Below are positions 49,501 to 53,031 of a stretch of 64,000 bases of DNA, piece by piece. This DNA comes from Piscicola geometra (taxonomy: Eukaryota; Annelida; Clitellata; Hirudinida; Piscicolidae). Within the stretch, counting starts at the first letter, position 1; the number at the start of each line of letters is the position of its first letter. Made by a program: the position numbers and the translations under genes. The notes beneath the pieces are model-generated. The model was given only the letters and a program-made list of their open reading frames with translations, ran no database searches and was not told the DNA's origin. Location: the NCBI GenBank assembly GCA_943735955.1, contig OX030967.1, positions 276,001 through 340,000 of the forward strand, written 5' to 3'.

Positions 49501-52500
49501 CATCCCATCCAGACCACCCCTTCATCCCATCCAGACCACCCCTTCATCCCATCCAGACCACCCCTTCATCCCATCCAGACCACCCCTTCATCCCATCCAG
49601 ACCACCCCTTCATCCCATCCAGACCACCCCTTCATCCCATCCAGACCACCCCTTCATCCTCACCAAACCACCCCTTCATCCCATCCAGACCACCCCTTCA
49701 TCTCCACCAGACCACCCCTTCATCTCCACCAGACCACCCCTTCATCCCATCCAGACCACCCCTTCATCCTCACCAAACTACCCCTTCATCCCATCCAGAC
49801 CACCCCTTCATCACCACCAGACCACCCCTTCATCCCATCCAGACCACCCCTTCATCACCACCAGACCACCCCTTCATCCCATCCAGACCACCCCTTCATC
49901 CCATCCAGACCACCCCTTCATCCCATCCAGACCACCCCTTCATCCCATCCAGACCACCCCTTCATCCCATCCAGACCACCCCTTCATCCCATCCAGACCA
50001 GCCCTTCATCCCATCCAGACCACCCCTTCATCCCATCCAGACCACTCCTTCATCCCATCCAGACCACCCCTTCATCCTCACCAAACTACCCCTTCATCCC
50101 ATCCAGACCACCCCTTCATCACCACCAGACCACCCCTTCATCCCATCCAGACCACCCCTTCATCACCACCAGACCACCCCTTCATCCCATCCAGACCACC
50201 CCTTCATCCCATCCAGACCACCCCTTCATCCCATCCAGACCACCCCTTCATCCCATCCAGACCACCCCTTCATCCCATCCAGACCACCCCTTCATCCCAC
50301 CAGACCACCCCTTCATCCCATCCAGACCACCCCTTCATCCCATCCAGACCACCCCTTCATCCTCACCAAACCACCCCTTCATCCCATCCAGACCACCCCT
50401 TCATCGCCACCAAACCACCCCTTCATCCCATCCAGACCACCCCTCCATCCCCACCAAACCACCCCTTTATCCCATCCAGACCACCCCTTCATCCCATCCA
50501 GACCACCCCTTCATCCCATCCAGACCACCCCTTCATCCCATCCAGACCACCCCTTCATCCCACCAGACCACCCCTTCATCCCATCCAGACCACCCCTTCA
50601 TCCCATCCAGACCACCCCTTCATCCCATCCAGACCACCACTTCATCCCATCCAGACCACCCCTTCATCCTCACCAAACCACCCCTTCATCCCATCCAGAC
50701 CACCCCTTCATCCCATCCAGACCACCCCTTCATCCCATCCAGACCACCCCTTCATCCCATCCAGACCACCCCTTCATCCCATCCAGACCACCCCTTCATC
50801 CCATCCAGACCAGCCCTTCATCCCATCCAGACCACCCCTTCATTCCATCCAGACCACCCCTTCATCCCATCCAGACCACCCCTTCATCCCATCCAGACCA
50901 CCCCTTCATCCCATCCAGACCACCCCTTTATCCCATCCAGACCACCACTTCATCGCATCCAGACCAGCCCTTCATCCCATCCAGACCACCCCTTCATCCC
51001 ATCCAGACCACCCCTTCATCCCATCCAGACCACCCCTTCATCTCCACCAGACCACCCTTCCACCATACAACTGCAACAAACAACCACCGACAAAGCACTG
51101 CAGGTGCACTTCATGAAGGGCGCATGACTCACCAGTAGGACAGAAGAGAAATAGGTCAGGATGACCCAGATGCGCAAAGACGTCGTTGCTGAGGCAGGCT
51201 TGAGCTTCAGCGATCGAGGCGAACTTGCGACTGTCCTCGATGCTCAAGTCGTCCTCGATGTCGTCGAACAGCAGTGCGAAGCTGCGACAGCCGAGCTCCT
51301 TCACCTGCATCAGTCGTGCAGTGTTGTGTGTGTTGTGCAGGTGTGCTTGTGTGTGTTGTGCAGGTGTGCTTGTGTGTGTTGTGGAGTTGTGCTTGTGTGT
51401 GTTGTGCAGGTGTGCTTGTGACGACAGACACACGAGGAACCTGCAGCAGCTTCTGCTTGAGAGCGGCCACCTCGGCGGGACTGCAGTAGACGATGTCGAG
51501 GCCTGGCGAGATGGCGTACACGAAGCTGATGCCCTCCTCCTCCGCGCACCTGACCAGGAAGCGCAGTTCGTCTGTCGTGGAGGTGGTCGTGGTGGTGGGA
51601 GGAGGGTGGTGGTAGGAGGGTGGTGGTAGGAGGGTAGTGGTAGGAGGGTGGTGGCAGGAGGGTGGTGGTGGTGGGAAGAGGGTGGTGGTGGTAGGAGAGT
51701 GGTGGTAGGTGGGTGGTGGTAGGTGGGTGGTAGAGGGATGGTGGTGGTGGTGGGAAGAGGGTGGTGATGGTAGGAGGGTGGTGGTAGGAGGGTGGTGGAG
51801 GGAAGGTGGTTGAGGGATGGTGGTGGAGGGATGGTGGTGGAGGGATGGTGGTGGAGGGATGGTGTTGGATGAAAGATGGTGGAGGGATGATGGTGGAGGG
51901 ATGGTGGTGGAGGGATGGTGGTGGAGGGATGGTGGAGGGATGATGGTGGTGGTAGGAGGGTGGTGGAGGGATGGTGGTGGTGGTGGGAAGAGGGTGGTGG
52001 TGGTAGGAGAGTGGTGGTAGGTGGGTGGTGGTAGGTGGGTGGTAGAGGGATGGTGGTGGTGGTGGGAAGAGGGTGGTGATGGTAGGAGGGTGGTGGTAGG
52101 AGGGTAGTGGTGGTGGGAAGAGGGTGGTGGTGGTAAGAGGGTGGTGGTAGGAGGATGGTGGAGGGAAGGTGGTTGAGGGATGGTGGTGGAGGGATGGTGG
52201 TGGAGGGATGGTGGTGGAGGGATGGTGGTGGATGAAAGATGGTGGAGGGATGATGGTGGAGGGATGGTGGTGGAGGGATGGTGGTGGAGGGATGGTGGAG
52301 GGATGATGGTGGTGGTAGGAGGTTGTTGGAGGGATGGTGGTGAAAGGATGGTGGTGAAGGGATGGTGGTGGATGGATGGTGGTGGAGGGATGGTGGTGGA
52401 GGGATTGTGGTGGAGGGATGGTGGTGGACGAAAGGTGGTGAAGAATGGTGGTGGTGGTAGGAGAGTGGTGGAGGGATGGTGGTGGAAGGATGATGGTGAA

Positions 52501-53031
52501 GGGATGGTGGTGGTAGGAGAGTGGTGGAGGGATGGTGGTGGAGGGATGGTGGTGGAGGGATGGTGGTGGAGGGATGGTGGTGGAGGCAGCAGTACCGGCT
52601 TCATCGCTGCTGTAGAGCTCCCTCCAGTACAGGCGATGCTTGTAGTCATCCTTGGGAGCGTACAGGTACGTGTTCATGCCGAAGCGCTTCATCCTGCAGA
52701 CCATGATGGGGGGAGAAAGAAAAGGGTTGAAGGAGGGAGAGGTTGATGGAGGGATGGAGAAAGGGTTGATGGAGGGAAGAAGGAAGGGTTGATGGAGGGA
52801 GGGAGGAAGGGTTGATGGAGGGAGGGAGGAAGGGTTGATGGAGGGAGGAAGAGTTGATGGTGGGAGGGAGGGGTTGACGGGTAGAGGGAGGGAAGGGTTG
52901 ACGGGTAGAGAAGGCCTCATATTAATGCCTTACATTTGATAATGAAAACTAGTTTCTTTCATAAGATCACCATAAGCACCTCTTGAAGAGCTCCTGTCTC
53001 TGCGAGAATGTCCAGGGCTTGCCGTAGAATC
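1946..53031 (-). CDS. OGA: O-GlcNAcase (protein O-GlcNAc hydrolase), partial gene in 14 recognised exons
   Basis: Removes O-linked N-acetylglucosamine from Ser/Thr of nuclear and cytoplasmic proteins, opposing OGT. Exons were found by similarity to the human protein as I remember it: GH84 catalytic domain (exons 1-7), helical stalk (exons 8-11) and C-terminal GNAT-like domain (exons 12-14). Key active-site positions are visible: Lys in YAPKDD (exon 2), the Asp pair in LLFDDIED (exon 4), Tyr of EYC (exon 5), WDN, the Asp of HAND and Asn of NPNCEFE (exon 7). Introns are GT-AG and phases agree at all 13 junctions, with no internal stop, so this looks like a working gene and not a retrocopy. The linker between catalytic domain and stalk is short and acidic compared with the long human linker. 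The exon(s) before GFYG and the 3' end were not found. Introns range from about 90 bp to 23.7 kb and are mostly tandem repeat. Confidence 0.95.
2015..2150. repeat. (ATC)n trinucleotide repeat
   Basis: Slightly impure ATC repeat between OGA exons 13 and 14. On the sense strand it is (GAT)n, ending about 10 bases before the exon 14 acceptor. Confidence 0.95.
2172..2263 (-). CDS. OGA: OGA exon 13 (GNAT-like domain), boundaries less certain
   Basis: Encodes [20 protein letters not shown] and PPTLLAD, aligned to human SVYKICREMYDDG...PDLIGD. The acceptor ACGAACAG (phase 0) follows a GAT/ATC repeat and gives the residues LNV before SSV. The donor TG then GTGCTT (phase 2) was chosen because a stop follows soon after and because it fits exon 14. 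Confidence 0.7.
2266..2352. repeat. (GAT)n trinucleotide repeat
   Basis: Impure GAT/GGT repeat next to the exon 13 acceptor, opposite in orientation to the ATC repeat at 2015-2150. The two form an inverted trinucleotide pair around exon 13. Confidence 0.93.
2406..2480 (-). CDS. OGA: OGA exon 12 (start of GNAT-like domain)
   Basis: Encodes [20 protein letters not shown] then YSKDY. Human has RLLP immediately after GEFQ, and TSKVYTIRPYFPKD. Acceptor TCCCTCAG (phase 0), donor TAC then GTGCGT (phase 0). Exactly 25 codons. Confidence 0.9.
2484..2592. repeat. G-rich repeat of about 29 bp, ending in three TTAGGG units
   Basis: About three copies of a GAGGGAGGGAG...GTGTTGTT unit, then GGGTTAGGGTTAGGGTTAG at 2575-2592. 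On the OGA sense strand it is the pyrimidine-rich run before exon 12. The TTAGGG part is too short to call an interstitial telomere. From 2593 to 2860 the DNA is AT-rich with nothing recognised. Confidence 0.8.
2866..3034 (+). pseudogene. hAT transposase C-terminal fragment (family A)
   Basis: The plus frame reads [20 protein letters not shown] and then [10 protein letters not shown], the hAT C-terminal dimerisation region (pattern IPASS-x-x-CER-x-FS). Only this end of the domain survives, and it is followed directly by the family B element at 3046. Its residues differ from those of the other hAT copies here, so it is a separate lineage. Confidence 0.75.
3567..3818 (+). pseudogene. hAT transposase C-terminal dimerisation domain, family B copy 1
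   Basis: Reads [20 protein letters not shown] then [17 protein letters not shown], the conserved hAT tail (SPAS...CERLFS...RLSL..V). A short intact frame remains from a decayed transposase; the N-terminal and catalytic parts are absent. The start Met is arbitrary. This is the unexpanded version of the site that became a 20-bp array in copy 2. Confidence 0.85.
3891..3949. repeat. Perfect 29-bp palindrome with one-base centre
   Basis: Arms 3891-3919 and 3921-3949 are exact reverse complements around C3920, in the 3' part of the hAT copy. The corresponding part of copy 2 (about 8886-8935) has no such hairpin, so it arose in this copy. Confidence 0.95.
4467..4664 (-). pseudogene. piggyBac transposase C-terminal cysteine-rich remnant
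   Basis: Reads [18 protein letters not shown] then [20 protein letters not shown], with the C-x2-C...C-x2-C spacing of the C-terminal zinc-binding region of piggyBac transposases. It is cut from the upstream DDE part by the hAT insertion at 4665-5672. Confidence 0.7.
4665..5672 (-). mobile_element. hAT element (family C) nested in the piggyBac relic
   Basis: Perfect 11-bp inverted ends TAGAAACCGAC and GTCGGTTTCTA. The flanking octamers CGTGGCAT and CTTGGTAT match at 6 of 8, consistent with an aged hAT target duplication. Subterminal DNA is full of GCCGAAACCGAA motifs, including a unit of about 41 bp repeated two to three times at about 5490-5625. Confidence 0.8.
4979..5188 (-). pseudogene. 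hAT transposase C-terminal domain, family C
   Basis: Minus frame reads [20 protein letters not shown] then [19 protein letters not shown], the typical hAT dimerisation motif (KYLS.P..S..SE.LFS.AG.I....R..L). A frameshift near 4980 is likely before VKML-type residues. This is a diverged lineage compared with families A and B. Confidence 0.85.
5690..6300 (-). pseudogene. piggyBac transposase DDE-domain remnant
   Basis: Minus-strand frames read [18 protein letters not shown] and then [20 protein letters not shown] followed by SVVLIL, matching the piggyBac pattern KP.KFG.K...YQG....LG..VV. Stops and frame changes surround this segment. The frame continues toward the C-terminal cysteine cluster on the other side of the nested hAT. 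Confidence 0.78.
6596..6713. repeat. C-rich imperfect duplication at the exon 11 donor
   Basis: Two copies of a unit of about 47 bp with CCCACAACCCATCCA and CCACCAACCCATTCC, lying directly after the exon 11 donor on the sense strand. Confidence 0.75.
6715..6800 (-). CDS. OGA: OGA exon 11 ([12 protein letters not shown])
   Basis: Encodes [20 protein letters not shown] and GGLLAEFR, matching human GDQEPWAFRGGLAGEFQ. Acceptor GCCATCACAG (phase 1), donor CAGG then GTGCGT (phase 0). Its upstream pyrimidine tract is the 580-bp CTC/TTC repeat at 6808-7385. Confidence 0.94.
6808..7385. repeat. GAG/GAA purine repeat (expanded pyrimidine tract of exon 11)
   Basis: About 580 bp of almost pure purine on the plus strand, GAGGAGGAA variants, with a pure GAG block near 7097-7135. 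On the OGA sense strand it is a CTC/TTC tract ending about 8 bases before the exon 11 acceptor. Long Glu, Arg, Ser and Leu open frames over it are artefacts. Confidence 0.95.
8200..8823 (+). pseudogene. hAT transposase C-terminal domain interrupted by tandem expansion
   Basis: After the array the frame reads [20 protein letters not shown] then KKRV, as in copy 1, and ends YWLK before TAA. The part before the array matches copy 1 only weakly. The open frame through the array is a consequence of a 20-bp unit without stops in the used frames. Confidence 0.8.
8243..8705. repeat. 20-bp tandem array inside the hAT coding region
   Basis: About 23 nearly identical copies of AAGTACTTGTCATCTCCTGC. In copy 1 the same place has a single AAGTACTTTTCATCTCCTGC followed by AAGTAC, so the array lies between two AAGTAC words already 20 bases apart. 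Confidence 0.97.
9122..11172. repeat. (AAGG)n purine microsatellite, first part
   Basis: Two kilobases of GGAA with interspersed GAAA, GAAT and GGTGG variants. A block of variants (AAAGGTGGAAAGG, then GGGAGGAAGAAAGG) recurs at about 9272 and 9872, so segments of about 600 bp were duplicated. On the OGA sense strand it is (TTCC)n. Confidence 0.97.
11178..12059 (+). mobile_element. LINE 3' fragment with AATTG tail, inserted in (AAGG)n
   Basis: The frame from about 11178 to 11744 reads [20 protein letters not shown] and later MHYWDRLP, which is the C-terminal region of a non-LTR reverse transcriptase (Y-x-x-PVWG). The 3' UTR ends in TTGAATTGAATTGAATTGAA at about 12040-12059. It is 5'-truncated; the RT core is absent. 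AAGG repeats flank both sides. Confidence 0.85.
12060..12367. repeat. (AAGG)n purine microsatellite, second part
   Basis: Continuation of the AAGG array after the LINE, ending about 9 bases from the exon 10 donor. Between exon 10 and 12500 is a short GGATGGAC/GGATGGGT patch that is pyrimidine-rich on the sense strand before the exon 10 acceptor. Confidence 0.96.
12376..12458 (-). CDS. OGA: OGA exon 10 (stalk helix)
   Basis: Encodes [20 protein letters not shown] and NSYIKWH, matching human [26 protein letters not shown]. Acceptor CATGTCAG then G completes Arg after Asn from exon 9 (human NR). Donor CATG then GTCAGT (phase 1). (TTCC)n on the sense strand starts within about 10 bases of the donor. 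Confidence 0.92.
12643..13192. repeat. AT-rich tandem array, 14-bp unit
   Basis: The first part mixes GAAATTCTAAATTT units; from about 12890 it is a regular 14-bp GAAATTCAAAATTT repeat. The unit is close to self-complementary, so each array strand can fold. No coding. Confidence 0.93.
13424..14939. repeat. 31-bp minisatellite ending exactly at the exon 9 donor
   Basis: About 49 copies of a 31-bp unit containing GTGCCTCAACCACCTGAAGC and CCATGCCACCA. On the sense strand each unit reads CTTCAG then GTGGTTGAGGCAGTGG, the same ten bases that follow the authentic AACAG of exon 9. Variants are single-base (ACTGCC versus AGTGCC, AAACCC versus AAGCCC) and cluster in runs, showing local spread. Confidence 0.97.
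14940..15082 (-). CDS. OGA: OGA exon 9 (stalk helices)
   Basis: Encodes [20 protein letters not shown], then [20 protein letters not shown] and KLVNIPN, aligning with human [29 protein letters not shown] by helix pattern and spacing. Acceptor CTCGACAG (phase 0). Donor AACAG then GTGGTTGAGG (phase 2), which is repeated through the adjoining 31-bp minisatellite. Confidence 0.88.
15405..15900 (+). pseudogene. hAT-type BED zinc-finger transposase pseudogene fragment
   Basis: Plus frames carry [33 protein letters not shown] and later [17 protein letters not shown] and NTMAVRV, in the order seen in hAT-derived ZBED5/GTF2IRD2-like proteins (BED finger with C-x2-C and HxxxH, then the PFSEGEF...CPD region). 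Stops and frameshifts break it. The opposite-strand open frame at 15532-15885 is a shadow. The DNA at 15083-15404 shows nothing else, and 15900-16360 is unassigned. Confidence 0.65.
16370..16556. repeat. GGTTGGTGGGT minisatellite, left part
   Basis: Imperfect GGTTGGTGGGTGGGT repeat. It contains GGTTCACTATCGAGTGGG, which recurs after the MITE near 17332, so the two flanks carry duplicated sequence. Confidence 0.85.
16557..17293. mobile_element. hAT-like MITE with 8-bp target duplication
   Basis: Ends CAGTGTTATTTTCGT and ACGAAAATAACACTG are exact inverted repeats, flanked on both sides by GTTGGTTG (16549-16556 and 17294-17301). Interior is AT-rich with many ACGAAAACGAAAATAAAAAC subterminal repeats and no transposase. 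The CAGTG ends and 8-bp duplication are hAT-type. Confidence 0.9.
17302..17386. repeat. GGTTGGTGGGT minisatellite, right part
   Basis: Continuation of the array interrupted by the MITE. From 17387 to 18540 no family was recognised; a 24-bp duplication starting GATGGGCAGGGGCAGGGGGT lies at 18268-18315, and several disrupted frames there are unassigned. Confidence 0.8.
18541..18934. other. Intron 8 sequence before exon 8, nothing recognised
   Basis: Moderately AT-rich. The sense strand holds the intron that follows the exon 8 donor. No repeat or coding signal was recognised. Confidence 0.5.
18935..19377 (-). CDS. OGA: OGA exon 8 (acidic linker and start of stalk)
   Basis: Largest exon, 443 bp. 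It encodes an acidic stretch ([14 protein letters not shown]), the stalk helix [13 protein letters not shown], a Lys/Glu-rich low-complexity segment, then [19 protein letters not shown] and ARWL, matching human LADLFYLPYEHGPKGAQML...WL. Acceptor TTCTCCTGCAG (phase 1). Donor TTG then GTGGAG (phase 0), preferred over downstream options because the spacing to exon 9 then matches human. The low-complexity part replaces the long disordered human linker. Confidence 0.9.
19515..19737 (-). CDS. OGA: OGA exon 7 (WDN, HAND and NPNCEFE motifs)
   Basis: Encodes [20 protein letters not shown], then [21 protein letters not shown] and ALHTLAQW. It carries the last GH84 active-site residues: Trp, Asp and Asn of WDN, the Asp of HAND, and Asn of NPNCEFE. 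Acceptor CTGGCTGCAG, after which the exon itself starts GTGAGTGCG. The donor is CCTG then GTCGGA, a weak consensus chosen because it is the phase-1 option that fits exon 8. It faces the 35-bp satellite across a 23.7-kb intron. Confidence 0.97.
19749..37413. repeat. 17.7-kb satellite, 35-bp unit with higher-order repeats
   Basis: About 500 copies of a 35-bp unit with core GAGTCACTAGTGGGTGAGGA and then GGAGGGGAGTGGTTG. Indel and base variants are shared by distant units in fixed order. The marker GTGAGGAAGAGGGGAGTGCT recurs at 23195 and 25421 (2226 apart) and at 28725 and 31957 (3232 apart); GTATGAGGGTGAG recurs at 29244, 32476, 34078 and 35681 (3232, 1602, 1603). It fills most of the intron between OGA exons 6 and 7 and ends about 12 bases from the exon 7 acceptor. 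The sense strand is pyrimidine-rich. Confidence 0.97.
37495..37555. repeat. 30-bp tandem duplication
   Basis: GGGCGAAGACGATAGAAGC and ACAACTAGTT repeat twice with one base change, then GGGCGAA starts a third. The rest of 37414-38044 is unassigned. Confidence 0.85.
38045..38221 (+). mobile_element. Probable solo LTR
   Basis: A 177-bp unit starting TGTAGTGGCC and ending TTTCAACA (TG...CA), with a TATA box at TATATAAG (about 38155) and AATAAA (about 38180) in the correct order. No gag/pol nearby. A 5-bp target duplication was not convincing. 38222-38498 is unassigned AT-rich DNA. Confidence 0.6.
38499..38640. repeat. 17-bp tandem array
   Basis: About eight copies of AAAAAGTCCTAAAGGAT, the last one changed to GTCTTTAAGGAT, followed by a fold-back. 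Confidence 0.93.
38617..38664. repeat. Fold-back palindrome ending the 17-bp array
   Basis: About 22 bp before G38641 pair with about 21 bp after it (GGATAAAAA G TTTTTATCC core), with one missing base in the right arm. The loop is one base. 38665-39000 is AT-rich and unassigned. Confidence 0.88.
39010..39312 (-). mobile_element. tRNA-derived SINE
   Basis: On the minus strand the head at 39310-39239 reads GGGGATGGCTTAGATGGTAG, then TTGCAA in an anticodon-loop position, then a box B-like GTTCGAATCG. This is a pol III promoter in tRNA layout. The stems are degraded, so it is not a functional tRNA. The body continues toward 39010 with a GC-rich inverted motif (AGAACCATGGTTCT). Confidence 0.7.
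39291..39590 (-). other. Unassigned 99-codon open frame beside the SINE
   Basis: Charged frame starting [20 protein letters not shown]. Its 3' end overlaps the SINE head, so it may be a chance frame or a transposon gag-like remnant. No family recognised. 39600-40120, including a 78-codon minus frame at 39715-39951, is likewise unassigned. Confidence 0.25.
40292..40392. repeat. AT/ACAT dinucleotide repeats and ATTT run
   Basis: TATATATA and ACATACAT runs followed by TTTATTTATTTATTTA. Simple sequence, no coding. Confidence 0.9.
40469..40512. repeat. (ATT)n microsatellite at the LINE 3' end
   Basis: TTATTATTATTATT and related run, about 100 bases beyond the stop of the minus-strand LINE frame, probably part of its tail. 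Confidence 0.7.
40608..41490 (-). mobile_element. 5'-truncated non-LTR retrotransposon, RT C-terminal part
   Basis: A minus frame reads [13 protein letters not shown] at 41430-41470 (the RT catalytic YADD), then [39 protein letters not shown] and ends [25 protein letters not shown]. This is the order of palm, thumb and C-terminal region in CR1/Jockey-like LINEs. The frame stays open after YADD for about 275 codons, so it is fairly young, but a stop and loss of similarity near 41490 mark 5' truncation. Endonuclease and ORF1 are missing. Confidence 0.9.
41925..42105. repeat. 16-bp tandem array
   Basis: About ten decaying copies of GATGAAATCTCCACAG, with variants TCTACAAG and TCTCCAGG. The flanks 41491-41924 and 42106-42608 hold nothing recognised. 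Confidence 0.9.
42609..42994. mobile_element. MITE-like element of about 386 bp
   Basis: Inverted ends ATCCTACCAACGCTACCAGG and the reverse of CCAGCTGGTAACGTTGGTAG+GAT, matching at about 20 of 23. Each end is itself partly palindromic (TACCAG-TGGTA). Interior AT-rich, no coding. No superfamily assigned and no target duplication confirmed. Confidence 0.6.
43039..43072. repeat. Short inverted repeat (hairpin)
   Basis: ATCGACTGTGT and ACACAGTCGAT flank a GC-rich 12-base centre. A further GATTGACTGTGTACAC occurs near 43203, so the word GACTGTGTaCAC is used three times. No function assigned. Confidence 0.8.
43420..43466 (-). CDS. OGA: OGA exon 6 (47-bp exon)
   Basis: Encodes [15 protein letters not shown], matching human GPKVVSKEIPVESIEE. 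The acceptor GCAG is preceded directly by GAT repeats, so the usual pyrimidine tract is missing. Donor GAA then GTGAGT (phase 0). It joins exon 7 as IEEVS, identical to human across the junction. Confidence 0.93.
43467..43605. repeat. ATC/GAT trinucleotide repeat at the exon 6 acceptor
   Basis: Impure ATC repeat on plus, (GAT)n on the sense strand, running straight into the GCAG of the exon 6 acceptor and nearly filling the 177-bp intron between exons 5 and 6. Confidence 0.95.
43644..43742 (-). CDS. OGA: OGA exon 5
   Basis: Encodes [20 protein letters not shown] and continues to HRIDFFWTG, matching human EYC...[21 protein letters not shown]. Acceptor CACACTCTAG (a TAG 3' splice site), donor ACAG then GTGAGT (phase 1). 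The intron before it, 43743-51132, carries the 7.1-kb 22-bp array. Confidence 0.94.
43917..51056. repeat. 7.1-kb array of a 22-bp unit
   Basis: About 324 copies of a 22-bp unit with core CCTTCATCCCATCCAGACCA plus CC, in the intron between exons 4 and 5. Variants (CCTCACCAAAC, CATCTCCACC, CATCACCACC, GACCAGCCC) recur in ordered blocks: the AAACTACCCC marker at 47907 and 48215 (308 apart, 14 units) and at 49775 and 50083 (308 apart). The unit lacks stops in any plus frame, producing a 2412-codon frame with a 22-residue period (66 bp). I treat that frame as an artefact. Confidence 0.96.
51133..51304 (-). CDS. OGA: OGA exon 4 (catalytic Asp pair)
   Basis: Encodes [19 protein letters not shown] and continues to [14 protein letters not shown]. 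The Asp-Asp in LLFDDIED corresponds to the GH84 pair that polarises the N-acetyl group and acts as general acid (human D174/D175 as I recall). Acceptor GATGCAG, donor ACTG then GTGAGT (phase 1). 172 bp. Confidence 0.96.
51312..51420. repeat. 22-bp mini-array in the intron between exons 3 and 4
   Basis: About four to five copies of GTGTGTTGTGCAGGTGTGCT plus TG (22 bp). It fills most of the 136-bp intron. On the sense strand it is CA-rich. Confidence 0.88.
51441..51571 (-). CDS. OGA: OGA exon 3 (YAISPGLDI)
   Basis: Encodes [20 protein letters not shown] followed by [14 protein letters not shown] and ends LKQKLLQ, colinear with human [11 protein letters not shown]...LKRKLDQ. Acceptor CACGACAG (phase 1), donor CAG then GTTCCT (phase 0). 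The acceptor joins exon 2 as EADEL, matching human EAEQL. Confidence 0.94.
51590..52590. repeat. GGTGGTGGAGGGAT minisatellite filling the intron between exons 2 and 3
   Basis: A 14-bp unit in impure runs, with interspersed GGTGGGAAGAGGGTGGTG and GGTAGGAGGG units. A segment of roughly 360 bp is duplicated: TGGATGAAAGATGGTGG occurs near 51866 and near 52228. On the sense strand it reads ATCCCTCCACCACC, pyrimidine-rich. Several long Pro/Ser/Thr frames over it are artefacts. Confidence 0.93.
52596..52693 (-). CDS. OGA: OGA exon 2 (YAPKDD active-site Lys)
   Basis: Encodes [20 protein letters not shown] and continues to [12 protein letters not shown]. The Lys of YAPKDD is an active-site contact in GH84 enzymes. 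Acceptor TCTGCAG then G completes an Arg codon from exon 1; donor GCCG then GTACTG leaves phase 1. 98 bp, consistent with both neighbours. Confidence 0.94.
52720..52915. repeat. GGTTGATGGAGGGA minisatellite before exon 2
   Basis: About nine imperfect copies, period near 19-23 bp, in the intron between exons 1 and 2. On the sense strand it is a CCCTCC-rich tract leading to the exon 2 acceptor. Confidence 0.9.
52980..53031 (-). CDS. OGA: OGA exon 1 of those recognised (GFYG motif)
   Basis: Encodes [16 protein letters not shown], matching the start of the GH84 barrel (human GFYGRPW...RKELFRR). The acceptor is CCAAG then GA, which completes the Gly codon from a missing upstream exon. The donor is AG then GTGCTT, phase 2. 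Upstream coding (human FLCGVVE) was not found between here and 64000. Confidence 0.82.

Noticed and set aside
43889..51127. A 2412-codon open frame rich in [11 protein letters not shown]
   Set aside because: It is a by-product of a stop-free 22-bp repeat lying antisense in an OGA intron. All three plus frames are open across most of it and there is no non-repeat domain at either end.
51207..52920. Pro/His/Ser-rich minus frames of 480 and 536 codons
   Set aside because: They read through the minisatellites between OGA exons and contain real exon pieces only as islands ([15 protein letters not shown]). Splicing with matched phases explains them better.
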